Of a stretch of 64,000 bases of DNA, positions 51,626 through 60,831 are shown one piece after another. The notes under the pieces are model-generated. The model ran no database searches and was not told the DNA's origin. It saw only the letters and a list, made by a program, of their open reading frames with translations. A program made the translations under genes and the position numbers. The stretch is from positions 1 through 64,000 of the forward strand of contig NZ_BMND01000016.1 of NCBI RefSeq assembly GCF_014646275.1. Reading direction: 5' to 3'. Position 1 is the stretch's first letter, and each line of letters opens with the position of its first letter. The DNA is from Streptomyces kronopolitis. Lineage in GTDB: Bacteria; Actinomycetota; Actinomycetes; Streptomycetales; Streptomycetaceae.

Positions 51626-53061
51626 CGCACACCCCGCACGACACCCCCCACACCGACACCACAAGCACCACCCCCGACGAACCCCTCGACCTCATCGGCA
51701 TCGGCATCGGCCCCTTCAACCTCTCCCTCGCCGCCCTCGCCCACCCCCTCACCCACCTCCGCACCGCCTTCTACGACCAGCGCCCCGCCTTCCACTGGCA
51801 CCCCGGCCTCCTCATCGACGGCAGCACCCTCCAAGTCCCCTTCCTCGCCGACCTCGTCACCCTCGCCGACCCCGCCAGCCCCTGGAGCTTCCTCAACTAC
51901 CTCAAAACCCGCGAACGCCTCTTCCCCTTCTACTTCGCCGAACGCTTCCACCTCCACCGCGCCGAATACGACGCCTACTGCCGCTGGGTCAGCGAAAACC
52001 TCCCCACCCTCCACTTCGGCCACCAGATCGACGCCGTCCGCTGGAACCCCGAACGCGACGCCTTCGAAGTCGACTACACCCAACTCGGCGCCGACGGCGA
52101 AGCCGAAGCCCTCGGCCGCACCCACGCCCGCAACCTCGTCCTCGGCATCGGCACCGCCCCCCACATCCCCGTCCCCCTGCGCCCCCTCGCCGAAGCCGAC
52201 GCCGTCCCCGTCATCCACTCCGCCGACTACCTCACCCACCGCGACCGCCTGCTCGCCGCCGACCGCCTCACCGTCATCGGCGCCGGCCAGTCAGGCGCCG
52301 AAATCTTCCTCGACCAGCTCCGCGCCCGCCCCGCCGGCCGCGAAGGCCTCCACTGGCTCGCCCGCACCCCCGCCTTCGCCCCCATGGAATACAGCAAGAT
52401 CGGCCTCGAACACTTCACCCCCGACTACACCCGCTACTTCCACGCCCTCCCCGAACGCGTCCGCGACGCCCTCCTCCCCGGCCAATGGCAACTCCACAAA
52501 GCCATCGACCACGACACCCTCGCCGCCATCCACGACGAGCTCTACCGCCGCACCCTCGACGGCGGCTGGCCCGACGCCACCCTCACCCCCGGCGTCTGCG
52601 TACGCACCGCGGGACGCGTCGGCACCACCCGCGTCGAACTCCACCTCGACCACACCCAGCAAGGCACCCGCTCCCGCCTCACCACCGACGCCGTCGTCCT
52701 CGCCACCGGCTACCGCGAACGCCGCATCGACACCCTCCTCGCCGCCCTCGACCCCTACGTACGCCGCGACTCCTCCGAACGCCCCCGCATCGACGCAGAC
52801 CACCGCCTGATCCTCGACCCCTCCGTCACCGGCGCCGTCTACGTCCAGAACGCCGAGACCCACACCCACGGCGTCGGCACCCCCGACCTCGGCCTCGCCG
52901 CCTGGCGCAGCGCCACCATCCTCAACTCCCTCACCGACAGCACCCCCTACCCCCTCCCCACCCGCACCGCCTTCACCACCTTCGGCCTCCCGCAGACCAC
53001 CACCACACGCACCGGCACCGTCCCCCGCCAAGGCGGCTCCACCCTCGTCCCCCGCGGCTGA
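51622..53061 (+). CDS. Lysine/ornithine/diamine N-monooxygenase (IucD/SidA/DesB-like)
   Basis: A 479-residue flavin N-hydroxylase. FAD site LIGIGIGPFNLSLAAL, substrate/FAD segment LQVPFLADLVTLADPASPWSFLNYL, NADPH site TVIGAGQSGAEIFLDQL, and the C-terminal ATGYRERRID and YVQNAETHTHGVGTPDLGLAAWRSA are all present. Coupled to the upstream decarboxylase, it probably makes an N-hydroxy-diamine, the building block of hydroxamate siderophores. The acyltransferase and synthetase of a desferrioxamine cluster (DesC, DesD) are not encoded nearby. Confidence 0.9.
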   Translation: MTHTPHDTPHTDTTSTTPDEPLDLIGIGIGPFNLSLAALAHPLTHLRTAFYDQRPAFHWHPGLLIDGSTLQVPFLADLVTLADPASPWSFLNYLKTRERLFPFYFAERFHLHRAEYDAYCRWVSENLPTLHFGHQIDAVRWNPERDAFEVDYTQLGADGEAEALGRTHARNLVLGIGTAPHIPVPLRPLAEADAVPVIHSADYLTHRDRLLAADRLTVIGAGQSGAEIFLDQLRARPAGREGLHWLARTPAFAPMEYSKIGLEHFTPDYTRYFHALPERVRDALLPGQWQLHKAIDHDTLAAIHDELYRRTLDGGWPDATLTPGVCVRTAGRVGTTRVELHLDHTQQGTRSRLTTDAVVLATGYRERRIDTLLAALDPYVRRDSSERPRIDADHRLILDPSVTGAVYVQNAETHTHGVGTPDLGLAAWRSATILNSLTDSTPYPLPTRTAFTTFGLPQTTTTRTGTVPRQGGSTLVPRG

Positions 53062-53067
53062 CCCGAC

Positions 53068-53093
53068 GGCGGCGATGCCCCGGCACCGCCGCC
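53068..53093 (+). terminator. Hairpin after the N-hydroxylase gene
   Basis: GGCGGCGATGCC and GGCACCGCCGCC pair with one mismatch, 7 bp after the stop. Confidence 0.55.
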
Positions 53094-53239
53094 GCCCCGG
53101 ACCACCACCACACCGACGCCCACCACACCGGCACCCGCCCCACCGCCTCCGCCACCCCGCACCCCCGGCCGCGACCCCCCGCCCGCCCGGATGTGCCACC
53201 CTTCACCCCCACACCCGCCCCACCACCGCGGAGGCACCC

Positions 53240-53941
53240 ATGACCGACCCCACCGGCACCACCGCCCTCCCCTACGGCACCCCCGACACCCCCCGCCTCG
53301 CCGTACGCGGCGAAGCCCGCCTCGAAGTCGACCCCGAAATCGCCCGCATCACCGTCACCATCAGCGCCCGCGGCACCGACCGCACCACCACCCTCACCGA
53401 CCTCACCCGCCGCAACGAACAAGCCCTCACCCTCCTCAAGACCTACCGCGACGCCCTCGAAAAACTCGAAACCGGCACCTTCAGCCTCACCCCCCAACTC
53501 ACCGACAAAGGCCGCCACGAACGCATCCGCGCCTACCACGGACGCGTCACCCACACCGCCACCCTCAACGACTTCACCGCCCTCGGTGAACTCACCACCC
53601 GCCTCGCCGACCTGGACCTCACCCGCGTCGACGGCCCCTGGTGGGCACTGCGCCCCGACTCACCCGCCCACCGCACCGTCCGCACCCAAGCCGTTCATGA
53701 AGCCGTCCAGCGCGCCCGCGAATACGCCGAAGCCGTCGGCGCCCGACTCGACGCCCTCCTCGAAATCGCCGACCTCGGCGCCGACAACACCACCCCCACC
53801 GCCGGCCCCGCCCTGCGCTCCGCCCCCGGCTACGGCGCCCCCGCCCAGGAAGCCGCCCCCGCCCTCGACCTCGAACCCCAGCGCCAGACCGTCTACGCCA
53901 GCGTCAATGCCCGCTTGACGATGACCCGCCCCACCCTCTGA
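53240..53941 (+). CDS. SIMPL (DUF541) domain protein without signal peptide
   Basis: A 233-residue protein. LAVRGEARLEVDPEIARITVTISARGTDRTTTLTDLTRRNEQALTLL and the later EAVQRAREYAEAVGARLDALLEI with VYASVNARLTMT are typical SIMPL/DUF541 features, a domain of ill-defined function. Most members are exported; here no signal peptide is visible, so it is probably cytoplasmic. GGAGG lies upstream of ATG 53240. It does not overlap its neighbours. Confidence 0.8.
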   Translation: MTDPTGTTALPYGTPDTPRLAVRGEARLEVDPEIARITVTISARGTDRTTTLTDLTRRNEQALTLLKTYRDALEKLETGTFSLTPQLTDKGRHERIRAYHGRVTHTATLNDFTALGELTTRLADLDLTRVDGPWWALRPDSPAHRTVRTQAVHEAVQRAREYAEAVGARLDALLEIADLGADNTTPTAGPALRSAPGYGAPAQEAAPALDLEPQRQTVYASVNARLTMTRPTL

Positions 53942-54074
53942 CACCACTCCGCACGAGGGCCGCATTCCGCTCATCGGAGCGGGCCCGCGCGCATTCCAAG
54001 ACCTGTCAACAGCCCTTCATCAAGCCCTCGTTGAGCAGACACCTCCCTACCGTTCCCTACCGCCCGGTAAGTCA

Positions 54075-54080
54075 TAGAGT
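54075..54080 (+). promoter_or_regulatory. -10 hexamer for leaderless pyk
   Basis: TAGAGT ends 6 nt before ATG 54087. A 10-bp direct repeat CCCTACCGTT (54045-54054, second copy CCCTACCGCC at 54055-54064) lies just upstream. Confidence 0.5.
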
Positions 54081-54086
54081 CGACAC

Positions 54087-55523
54087 ATGCGCCGAGCAAA
54101 AATCGTCTGCACACTGGGCCCCGCCACCGACTCGTACGAGCAGATCAAAGCCCTCGTCGACGCCGGAATGGACATCGCCCGCTGCAACCTCAGCCACGGC
54201 ACCCACGCCGACCACGAAACACGCGTCGACCGGGTCCGCAAAGCCGCCGAGGAAGCCAACCGCAGCATCGGCATCCTCGCCGACCTTCAAGGCCCGAAGA
54301 TCCGACTCGGACAATTCCGCGAAGGCCCCGTACTTCTCGAACGCGGCGACGAGTTCACCATTACCGTCGAACCCGCCGCGCAAGGCGACCGCCACCACTG
54401 CGGCACCACCCACCAAGGCCTCCCCGACGACGTCACCACCGGCGAACGCATCCTCGTCGACGACGGCAAGGTCACCCTCGAAGTCACCCGCGTCGACGGC
54501 CCCCGCGTCCACACCACCGTCATCGAAGGCGGCATGGTCTCCGACCACAAAGGCCTCAACCTCCCCGGCGTCGCCGTCTCCGTCCCCGCCCTCTCCGAAA
54601 AGGACCAGGACGACCTCCGCTGGGCCCTGCGCCACGGCGCCGACCTCATCGCCCTCTCCTTCGTCCGCACCGGCCGCGACATCGAAGACGTCCACCGCAT
54701 CATGCGCGAGGAGAACCGCACCCTCCCGGTCATCGCCAAGATCGAAAAACCCCAGGCCGTCGACCACATCGACGACATCGTCGCCGCCTTCGACGGCATC
54801 ATGGTCGCCCGCGGCGACCTCGGCGTCGAAATGCCCCTCGAAACCGTCCCCATCGTCCAAAAGCGCGCCATCAAACTCGCCAAACGCAACGCCAAACCCG
54901 TCATCGTCGCCACCCAGATGCTCGACTCGATGATCGACAACTCCCGCCCCACCCGCGCCGAAGCCTCCGACGTCGCCAACGCCGTCATCGACGGCACCGA
55001 CGCCGTCATGCTCTCCGGCGAAACCAGCGTCGGCAGCTACCCCACCGAAACCGTCCGCACCATGAGCCGCATCGTCGAAGCCGCCGAGGAAGACGTCCTC
55101 GCCAAGGGCCTCCCGCCGCTCACCGACACCAACAAGCCCCGCACCCAGGGCGGCGCCGTCGCCCGCGCCGCCGCCGAAATGGGCGACTTCCTCGGCGCCA
55201 AGTTCCTCGTCGCCTTCACCCAGTCCGGCGACACCGTCCGCCGCCTCTCCCGCTACCGCTCACCCATCCCCCTGCTCGCCTTCACCCCCGACCCGGCCAC
55301 CCGCGCCCAGCTCAACATCAGCTGGGGAGTGGAGACCTTCCTCGGTCCCACCGTCGACTCCACCGACGAGATGGTCGCCCAGGTCGACGAGCACCTCCTC
55401 GCCCTCGGCCGCTGCCAAAAGGGCGACGTCGTCATCATCACCGCCGGCTCCCCGCCCGGCGTCCCCGGCTCCACCAACCTCGTCCGCGTCCACCACATCG
55501 GCGAGGACGACTCCCCGAAGTAG
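54087..55523 (+). CDS. pyk: Pyruvate kinase
   Basis: A 478-residue glycolytic enzyme converting PEP and ADP to pyruvate and ATP. MRRAKIVCTLGPA at the N-terminus, the K/Mg site IEKPQAVDHIDDIV, FDGIMVARGDLGVEMP signature and SGETSVGSYP are intact, with a C-terminal allosteric domain. The TAGAGT hexamer lies 6 nt before the ATG (leaderless). The 5' three quarters use GAA/AAA codons freely, whereas the last 200 bp return to GAG/AAG. Confidence 0.97.
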   Translation: MRRAKIVCTLGPATDSYEQIKALVDAGMDIARCNLSHGTHADHETRVDRVRKAAEEANRSIGILADLQGPKIRLGQFREGPVLLERGDEFTITVEPAAQGDRHHCGTTHQGLPDDVTTGERILVDDGKVTLEVTRVDGPRVHTTVIEGGMVSDHKGLNLPGVAVSVPALSEKDQDDLRWALRHGADLIALSFVRTGRDIEDVHRIMREENRTLPVIAKIEKPQAVDHIDDIVAAFDGIMVARGDLGVEMPLETVPIVQKRAIKLAKRNAKPVIVATQMLDSMIDNSRPTRAEASDVANAVIDGTDAVMLSGETSVGSYPTETVRTMSRIVEAAEEDVLAKGLPPLTDTNKPRTQGGAVARAAAEMGDFLGAKFLVAFTQSGDTVRRLSRYRSPIPLLAFTPDPATRAQLNISWGVETFLGPTVDSTDEMVAQVDEHLLALGRCQKGDVVIITAGSPPGVPGSTNLVRVHHIGEDDSPK

Positions 55524-55577
55524 CCCCACCGCACCACCCCGAACCCGCTGGGCCGAGGTACCTGACTGCCGTCCCCG

Positions 55578-56351
55578 TCAGTACTTCGGCCCGATGTGTG
55601 TGTCCATGAGCGCGACGGATTCCTTGCGGGCGACGGAGATGTTCTCCGCCCGGCGCCCCTGCCGCGTCGGCCGCCATGCGACGCCGACCTTGTCGAGGGT
55701 GTCCGTATAGAGACGCAGGATGTCGGCGGACACGTTGGTGAAGAAGTACCGCGGATACTCGTAGCGCCTGCGCTCCCCGGCGATCGTGCGCGCCGTCCAG
55801 TTGGTGACCCGGCAGCCGTCGGAGTGGATCAGCCCGCGAAGGAACTCCCAGGGATGCGCGTCCACGATCTGCTGCTGCCATCGTTCGAGCACGATCGGCC
55901 GCTCGTGCTTCTTGCCGGGACCGTGCTGGGGGAAGAGACAGGGCCAGTGGACGCTGTAGCTCGTCACCATGACGCAGCCCTCGCCCCGGACGACGCACAC
56001 GCTGTTCATGGGGCGAACCGTCTTCATCGCCCGGCGGCATGCCGCAATGAGGCCCGGCCACGCATCCGCGCAGGCGATCCGTAACGCATATCCGCGATTC
56101 CGCGGCTGCTTGCTGATGCAGCCGTCGCCGAGGTAGAGGCCGAGCAGGTAGGCGTATGCCGTATCGGCCTCAGGCGGTCGCGGTACTCGTTCGCATCGTG
56201 GGCAATCCGTCTTGCGTGACAGCGGCTCCAACCGGCTCTGCCAGGAGCGGAGGGCGAAGCGGGAGATTCCGGTCTGCTTGCTGACGGCGTTGAGGCTGCG
56301 ATCTTGGCCGATGAGGGAGAGGGCGTGCTCACGGGTTTCACGGTCGTACAT
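55578..56351 (-). CDS. HTH plus LAGLIDADG homing-endonuclease-like protein
   Basis: A protein of 257 residues starting at ATG 56351. Residues 6-42 form a resolvase/transposase-like helix-turn-helix (ALSLIGQDRSLNAVSKQTGISRFALRSWQSRL), followed by CPRC (50-53). Two LAGLIDADG-type helices follow: YLLGLYLGDG (68-77) and FLRGLIHSDG (170-179), both keeping the acidic residue. Leu90 is encoded by the rare TTA codon, so bldA tRNA is needed. The gene starts 110 nt downstream of the 3' end of a tRNA gene on the same strand. Whether it is an active endonuclease or a regulator is unknown. Confidence 0.75.
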   Translation of the reverse strand: MYDRETREHALSLIGQDRSLNAVSKQTGISRFALRSWQSRLEPLSRKTDCPRCERVPRPPEADTAYAYLLGLYLGDGCISKQPRNRGYALRIACADAWPGLIAACRRAMKTVRPMNSVCVVRGEGCVMVTSYSVHWPCLFPQHGPGKKHERPIVLERWQQQIVDAHPWEFLRGLIHSDGCRVTNWTARTIAGERRRYEYPRYFFTNVSADILRLYTDTLDKVGVAWRPTRQGRRAENISVARKESVALMDTHIGPKY

Positions 56352-56461
56352 GAACGTGAGCCTGGCCGGAGCGCGTTCCCCGCGTGGCCGTTCGACTGGG
56401 CGGCCGTTCTTTCGAGCGAACCTTTCCCGTTTCCCGCGTGACCTTGGAATCGAAAGGAAAG

Positions 56462-56536
56462 TGCCCCGGGTCGGACTCGAACCGACACTGTATGGGTTTT
56501 GAATCCATTGCCTGCTGCCAATTGGGCTACCGGGGC
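56462..56536 (-). tRNA. tRNA with CAA anticodon (Leu codon) and a short variable loop
   Basis: The complementary strand folds into a full cloverleaf: acceptor GCCCCGG/CCGGGGC, D-stem GCC/GGC, anticodon stem ATGG/CCAT with an A-C mismatch at 31-39, loop TTCAAAA giving anticodon CAA, a five-base variable loop, T-arm GTCGG-TTCGAGT-CCGAC and discriminator A; CCA is not encoded. CAA reads the Leu codon UUG, but bacterial tRNA-Leu normally has a long variable arm, which is missing. Confidence 0.9.
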
Positions 56537-56592
56537 CAGCGGAATCCAAGGGTAACGCCTACCTGCTGTGGGACCACCCTACAGGAGCTAGG

Positions 56593-56598
56593 TAGGCT
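56593..56598 (+). promoter_or_regulatory. -10 hexamer for the ANTAR regulator gene
   Basis: TAGGCT lies 33 nt before GTG 56632, which has its own GAGGAG ribosome site (56622-56627), so this transcript has a leader. Confidence 0.45.
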
Positions 56599-56631
56599 CA
56601 TGGGGCACCACCTGCCTGAATGAGGAGTCCC

Positions 56632-57288
56632 GTGAGCGCCGCCGAGCCCGAGCAGCCCACCGCCGATGACGATCAGTCGCACGTCCCTCCGCTGACCACG
56701 CGCGTCGTGATCGCCGAGGACGAGGCCCTCATCCGTCTCGATCTCAAGGAGATGCTGGAGGAGGAGGGCTACACCGTCGTGGGCGAGGCCGGGGACGGCC
56801 AGACGGCCGTGGACCTGGCCCGGGAGCACCGCCCGGATCTGGTGATCCTGGACGTGAAGATGCCGGTGCTGGACGGCATCTCGGCGGCCGAGGTGATCGC
56901 CGAGGAGAGCATCGCGCCGGTGCTGATGCTGACCGCGTTCTCGCAGCGTGAGCTGGTGGAGCGGGCGCGGGACGCGGGGGCGATGGCGTATCTGGTGAAG
57001 CCGTTCTCGAAGACGGACGTGGTTCCGGCGATCGAGATGGCGGTGAGCCGGTTCACCGAGCTGAAGACGCTGGAGCAGGAGGTCGAGGACCTCACGCAGC
57101 GGTTGGAGACGCGGAAGCTGGTGGACCGGGCCAAGAGCGTGCTGCAGACGCAGTACGGGCTGACGGAGCCGGCGGCGTTCCGGTGGATCCAGAAGACGTC
57201 GATGGATCGCCGGCTGTCGATGCAGCAGGTGGCGGAGGCGGTCATCGAGGACGCCGAGGAGAAGAAGCAGCAGAAGAAGGATCAGTAG
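56632..57288 (+). CDS. pdtaR: ANTAR-domain response regulator (PdtaR-like)
   Basis: A 218-residue regulator. The receiver domain starts at about residue 25, with acidic residues ED, phosphoacceptor D74 in LVILDVKMP, T in LTAFS and K in LVKPFS. The C-terminal ANTAR domain (RLETRKLVDRAKSVLQTQYGLTEPAAFRWIQKTSMDRRLSMQQVAEAVI) binds RNA hairpins and acts as an antiterminator. The Lys/Gln-rich tail is typical. GTG 56632 was chosen for the GAGGAG site 5 nt upstream. Its cognate sensor kinase is not adjacent. Confidence 0.93.
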   Translation: MSAAEPEQPTADDDQSHVPPLTTRVVIAEDEALIRLDLKEMLEEEGYTVVGEAGDGQTAVDLAREHRPDLVILDVKMPVLDGISAAEVIAEESIAPVLMLTAFSQRELVERARDAGAMAYLVKPFSKTDVVPAIEMAVSRFTELKTLEQEVEDLTQRLETRKLVDRAKSVLQTQYGLTEPAAFRWIQKTSMDRRLSMQQVAEAVIEDAEEKKQQKKDQ

Positions 57289-57306
57289 CTGCGTGGAGTG
57301 GTGGGA

Positions 57307-57340
57307 GCGGCCCCGTACCGGTTGTCCGGTGCGGGGCCGC
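57307..57340. terminator. Bidirectional terminator between pdtaR and livF
   Basis: GCGGCCCCGTACCGG and CCGGTGCGGGGCCGC form a 15-bp stem with one G-T pair and a TTGT loop between two convergent genes. Confidence 0.85.
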
Positions 57341-57360
57341 TTCCGTGTCGGGGTGCGGTT

Positions 57361-58073
57361 TCAGTCCTCGCCGAGGTAGGCCTTGCGGACGGATTCGTCG
57401 TGGAGGAGGGAGGGGCCGCTGCCGGAGAGGACGATGCGGCCGATTTCCATGACGTGCCCCTGGTCGGCGAGGGAGAGCGCGGCCTGGGCGTTCTGTTCGA
57501 CGAGGAGGATGGTGGTGCCTTGTGAGCGGAGTTCGCGGATGGTTTCCATGATCTTCTGCATCATGATCGGGGAGAGGCCCATGGAGGGCTCGTCGAGCAT
57601 GAGGAGTTTGGGGCGGGACATGAGGGCGCGGCCCATGGCGAGCATTTGCTGTTCGCCGCCGGAGAGGGTGCCGGAGGCTTGTTTGCTGCGTTCGCCGAGG
57701 ATGGGGAAGAGGTCGTAGACGCGTTGGATGTCGGCGTCGATGGCGGCGGTGTCCTTGCGGAGGAAGGCGCCGAGCTGGAGGTTTTCGGCGATGGTGAGGC
57801 GGGGGAAGAGGCGGCGGCCTTCGGGGGAGTGGGCGAGGCCGCGTTCGACGATTTTGTGGGCGGGGACGCCGTTGAGGGGTTCGCCGTCGAAGGTGATTTT
57901 TCCGGCGAGGGGCTTGAGGAGGCCGGAGAGGGTGCGCAGGGTGGTGGTTTTGCCGGCGCCGTTGGTGCCGATGAGGGTGACGGCTTCGCCTGCTTCGACG
58001 GTGAAGGAGATGCCTTTGACGGCTTCGATCTTGCCGTAGGCGACGCGGAGGTCCTCGACGTGGAGCAGTGCGG

Positions 58074-58077
<4 letters not shown>
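57361..58077 (-). CDS. livF: Branched-chain amino-acid ABC transporter ATPase LivF
   Basis: A 238-residue ATPase. Walker A GTNGAGKT (37-44), signature LSGGEQQ and Walker B LLMLDEPSMGLSP are present; the short length and the TLIGTNGAGKTTTLRTLSGLL pattern distinguish LivF from LivG. It is the last gene of the transporter operon; the start overlaps the livG stop (ATGA). Confidence 0.96.
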
Positions 58078-59024
<947 letters not shown>

Positions 59025-59029
59025 GGTCC

Positions 59030-60826
59030 TCACGCCTTTGCCTGGGTGGCGCCGAGGGTGGCGTCGGTGTCGGGGAGGCGCTGGTCGGGCACGTCGAGTT
59101 GGCCGGTTTCGTGGAATTCCAGCTGTTTGCGGCGGTCGGGAATGAGTCCTTCAGGCCGGAAGCGCATGAGGAGGACGAGGGCGATGCCGAACAGCAGGAG
59201 TTGGTAGTCCTGGAGGAAGTCGAGTTTGGCGGGGATGAGGAAGAGGAGGGCGGCGCCGACGAGGGGTCCGCTGAGGGTGCCCATGCCGCCGAGGATGACG
59301 GCGGCGAGGAGGAAGGCGGAGTTGGGGGGTTGGGGGCCGGCGAACTGGAATTGCTCGGGGGTGGCGGTGGTGACGACGTGGGCGTGGACGGTGCCGGCGA
59401 GTCCGGCGAGGGCGGCGCCGAGGGCGAAGGCGAGGAGGCGGAGGCGGAAGCTGTTGATGCCCATGGCGATGGCGGCGGTCTCGTCCTCGCGGATGGCGAT
59501 CCAGGCGCGGCCGATGCGGGAGGCGGCGGCGCGTCGGAAGACGAGGACGACGAAGGCGGTCACGAGGATCATCAGCAGGTAGTAGTTGCCGTAGGTGGCG
59601 AGGGGGATGCCGAGGACGGTGTGGGTTTCGCCGAAGTTGAAGCCGAAGATTTCGAGGTTGGGGATGTTGGGGATGCCCATGGCGCCGTTGGTGATGTCGG
59701 GGCCGGTGGTGCCGTTGAGGTTGAGCATGGCGATGCGGAAGATCTCGCCGAAGCCGAGGGTGACGATGGCGAGGTAGTCGCCGCGCAGGCGGAGGGTGGG
59801 GGCGCCGATGAGGACGCCGAAGACGAGGGAGGCGGCGGCTCCGGTGAGGAGGGCGGCCCAGAAGGGGAAGTGGAGGCCGAGGGCGGATTCGGCGGAGCCG
59901 GAGACGAGGGCCGCGGCGTAGGCGCCGACGCCGAGGAAGGCGACGTAGCCGAGGTCGAGGAGGCCGGCGAGGCCGACGACGACATTGAGGCCCAGGGCGA
60001 CGGTGGCGAAGATCAGGATGTTGGCCCCGATGATCGTGTACTGGTCGGTGTCCTGGGTGAAGGGGAAGCAGGCGGCGGCGAGGAAGGCCGCGCCGAGGGC
60101 GACGCCGCGGTGGGTGCGGGTCAGGGCGGTCAGGCGTGCGGTGAGTCCGGCGCGGTGGAGGGCGGGGACGGCGAGAACCATGAAGAGCAGGTAGCCGACG
60201 AAGGGTGCGCCGTCGTCGGTGTCGATGCCGTAGGTGAAGGCGAGCAGGCCGGCGGCGAAGGCGGCGGCGATGGTCAGGATCTCGGCCCAGGCGGGGAGTT
60301 CGCGGGTGCGGCGCCGTAGGGGCGTGGGGGCGAGGGCCGCGGTGAAGCGTTGCCAGGGGCCGGTGGGTGGGGTGTCGCCGGGGGTGTCCGGGGGGAGGGC
60401 GAGGGCGGCGAGGAGGGTGAGGAGGGAGGCGAGGCCGGCGAGGAGGCCGCCGGGTTCGAGGTTGATCAGGCCGCCGAGTTGGACGGCGATGGCGATCAGG
60501 GTGAACCAGGTGGCGGCGAAGGTGGCGAGGGCGGCGAGGAGGGTGGGGGCGTTGCGTCCTGCGGGGGTGAGCCAGCGCAGTCCGCGGGTGCCGAGTGCGG
60601 AGGTGGCGAGGAGGAGGGTGAGGAGGCCGCCGAAGAGGGTGATGAGCTGGAGGCCGGCGGGGGAGAGGTTGTAGGTGAGGTCGCCGGGGAAGTCGCTGCT
60701 CCAGGTCCAGGCGAGGCCGGTGGAGAGGGCGGTGACGAGGGCGCCGGCGGCGGTGGTGAGGCGGGCGGTGCGTTCGGGGAGGGGGAGCAGGCCGCGTGCG
60801 GGGGTTGTGGTGGTGTCCGTGGTCAT
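59030..60826 (-). CDS. livM: Branched-chain amino-acid ABC transporter permease LivM (long form)
   Basis: A 598-residue membrane protein, about 270 residues longer than the enterobacterial LivM. The extra N-terminal half adds several membrane segments (ALVTALSTGLAWTW, LQLITLFGGLLTLLLATSAL and others). The C-terminal half is the standard permease with LGLNVVVGLAGLLDLGYVAFLGVGAYAAAL and the ATPase-contact loop RIGRAWIAIREDETAAIAMGIN. ATG 60826 is used here; GTG 60835 overlapping the livH stop is possible. Confidence 0.94.
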   Translation of the reverse strand: MTTDTTTTPARGLLPLPERTARLTTAAGALVTALSTGLAWTWSSDFPGDLTYNLSPAGLQLITLFGGLLTLLLATSALGTRGLRWLTPAGRNAPTLLAALATFAATWFTLIAIAVQLGGLINLEPGGLLAGLASLLTLLAALALPPDTPGDTPPTGPWQRFTAALAPTPLRRRTRELPAWAEILTIAAAFAAGLLAFTYGIDTDDGAPFVGYLLFMVLAVPALHRAGLTARLTALTRTHRGVALGAAFLAAACFPFTQDTDQYTIIGANILIFATVALGLNVVVGLAGLLDLGYVAFLGVGAYAAALVSGSAESALGLHFPFWAALLTGAAASLVFGVLIGAPTLRLRGDYLAIVTLGFGEIFRIAMLNLNGTTGPDITNGAMGIPNIPNLEIFGFNFGETHTVLGIPLATYGNYYLLMILVTAFVVLVFRRAAASRIGRAWIAIREDETAAIAMGINSFRLRLLAFALGAALAGLAGTVHAHVVTTATPEQFQFAGPQPPNSAFLLAAVILGGMGTLSGPLVGAALLFLIPAKLDFLQDYQLLLFGIALVLLMRFRPEGLIPDRRKQLEFHETGQLDVPDQRLPDTDATLGATQAKA

Positions 60827-60831
60827 CGCTA

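Noticed and set aside
50012..53061. Complete desferrioxamine cluster
   Set aside because: Only DesA- and DesB-like genes are present; the next gene is a SIMPL protein and the previous is pepN.
55524..56536. Integrated element with att sites at the tRNA gene
   Set aside because: No copy of the tRNA 3' end was found on the far side of the LAGLIDADG-type gene, and no integrase or excision gene is present.
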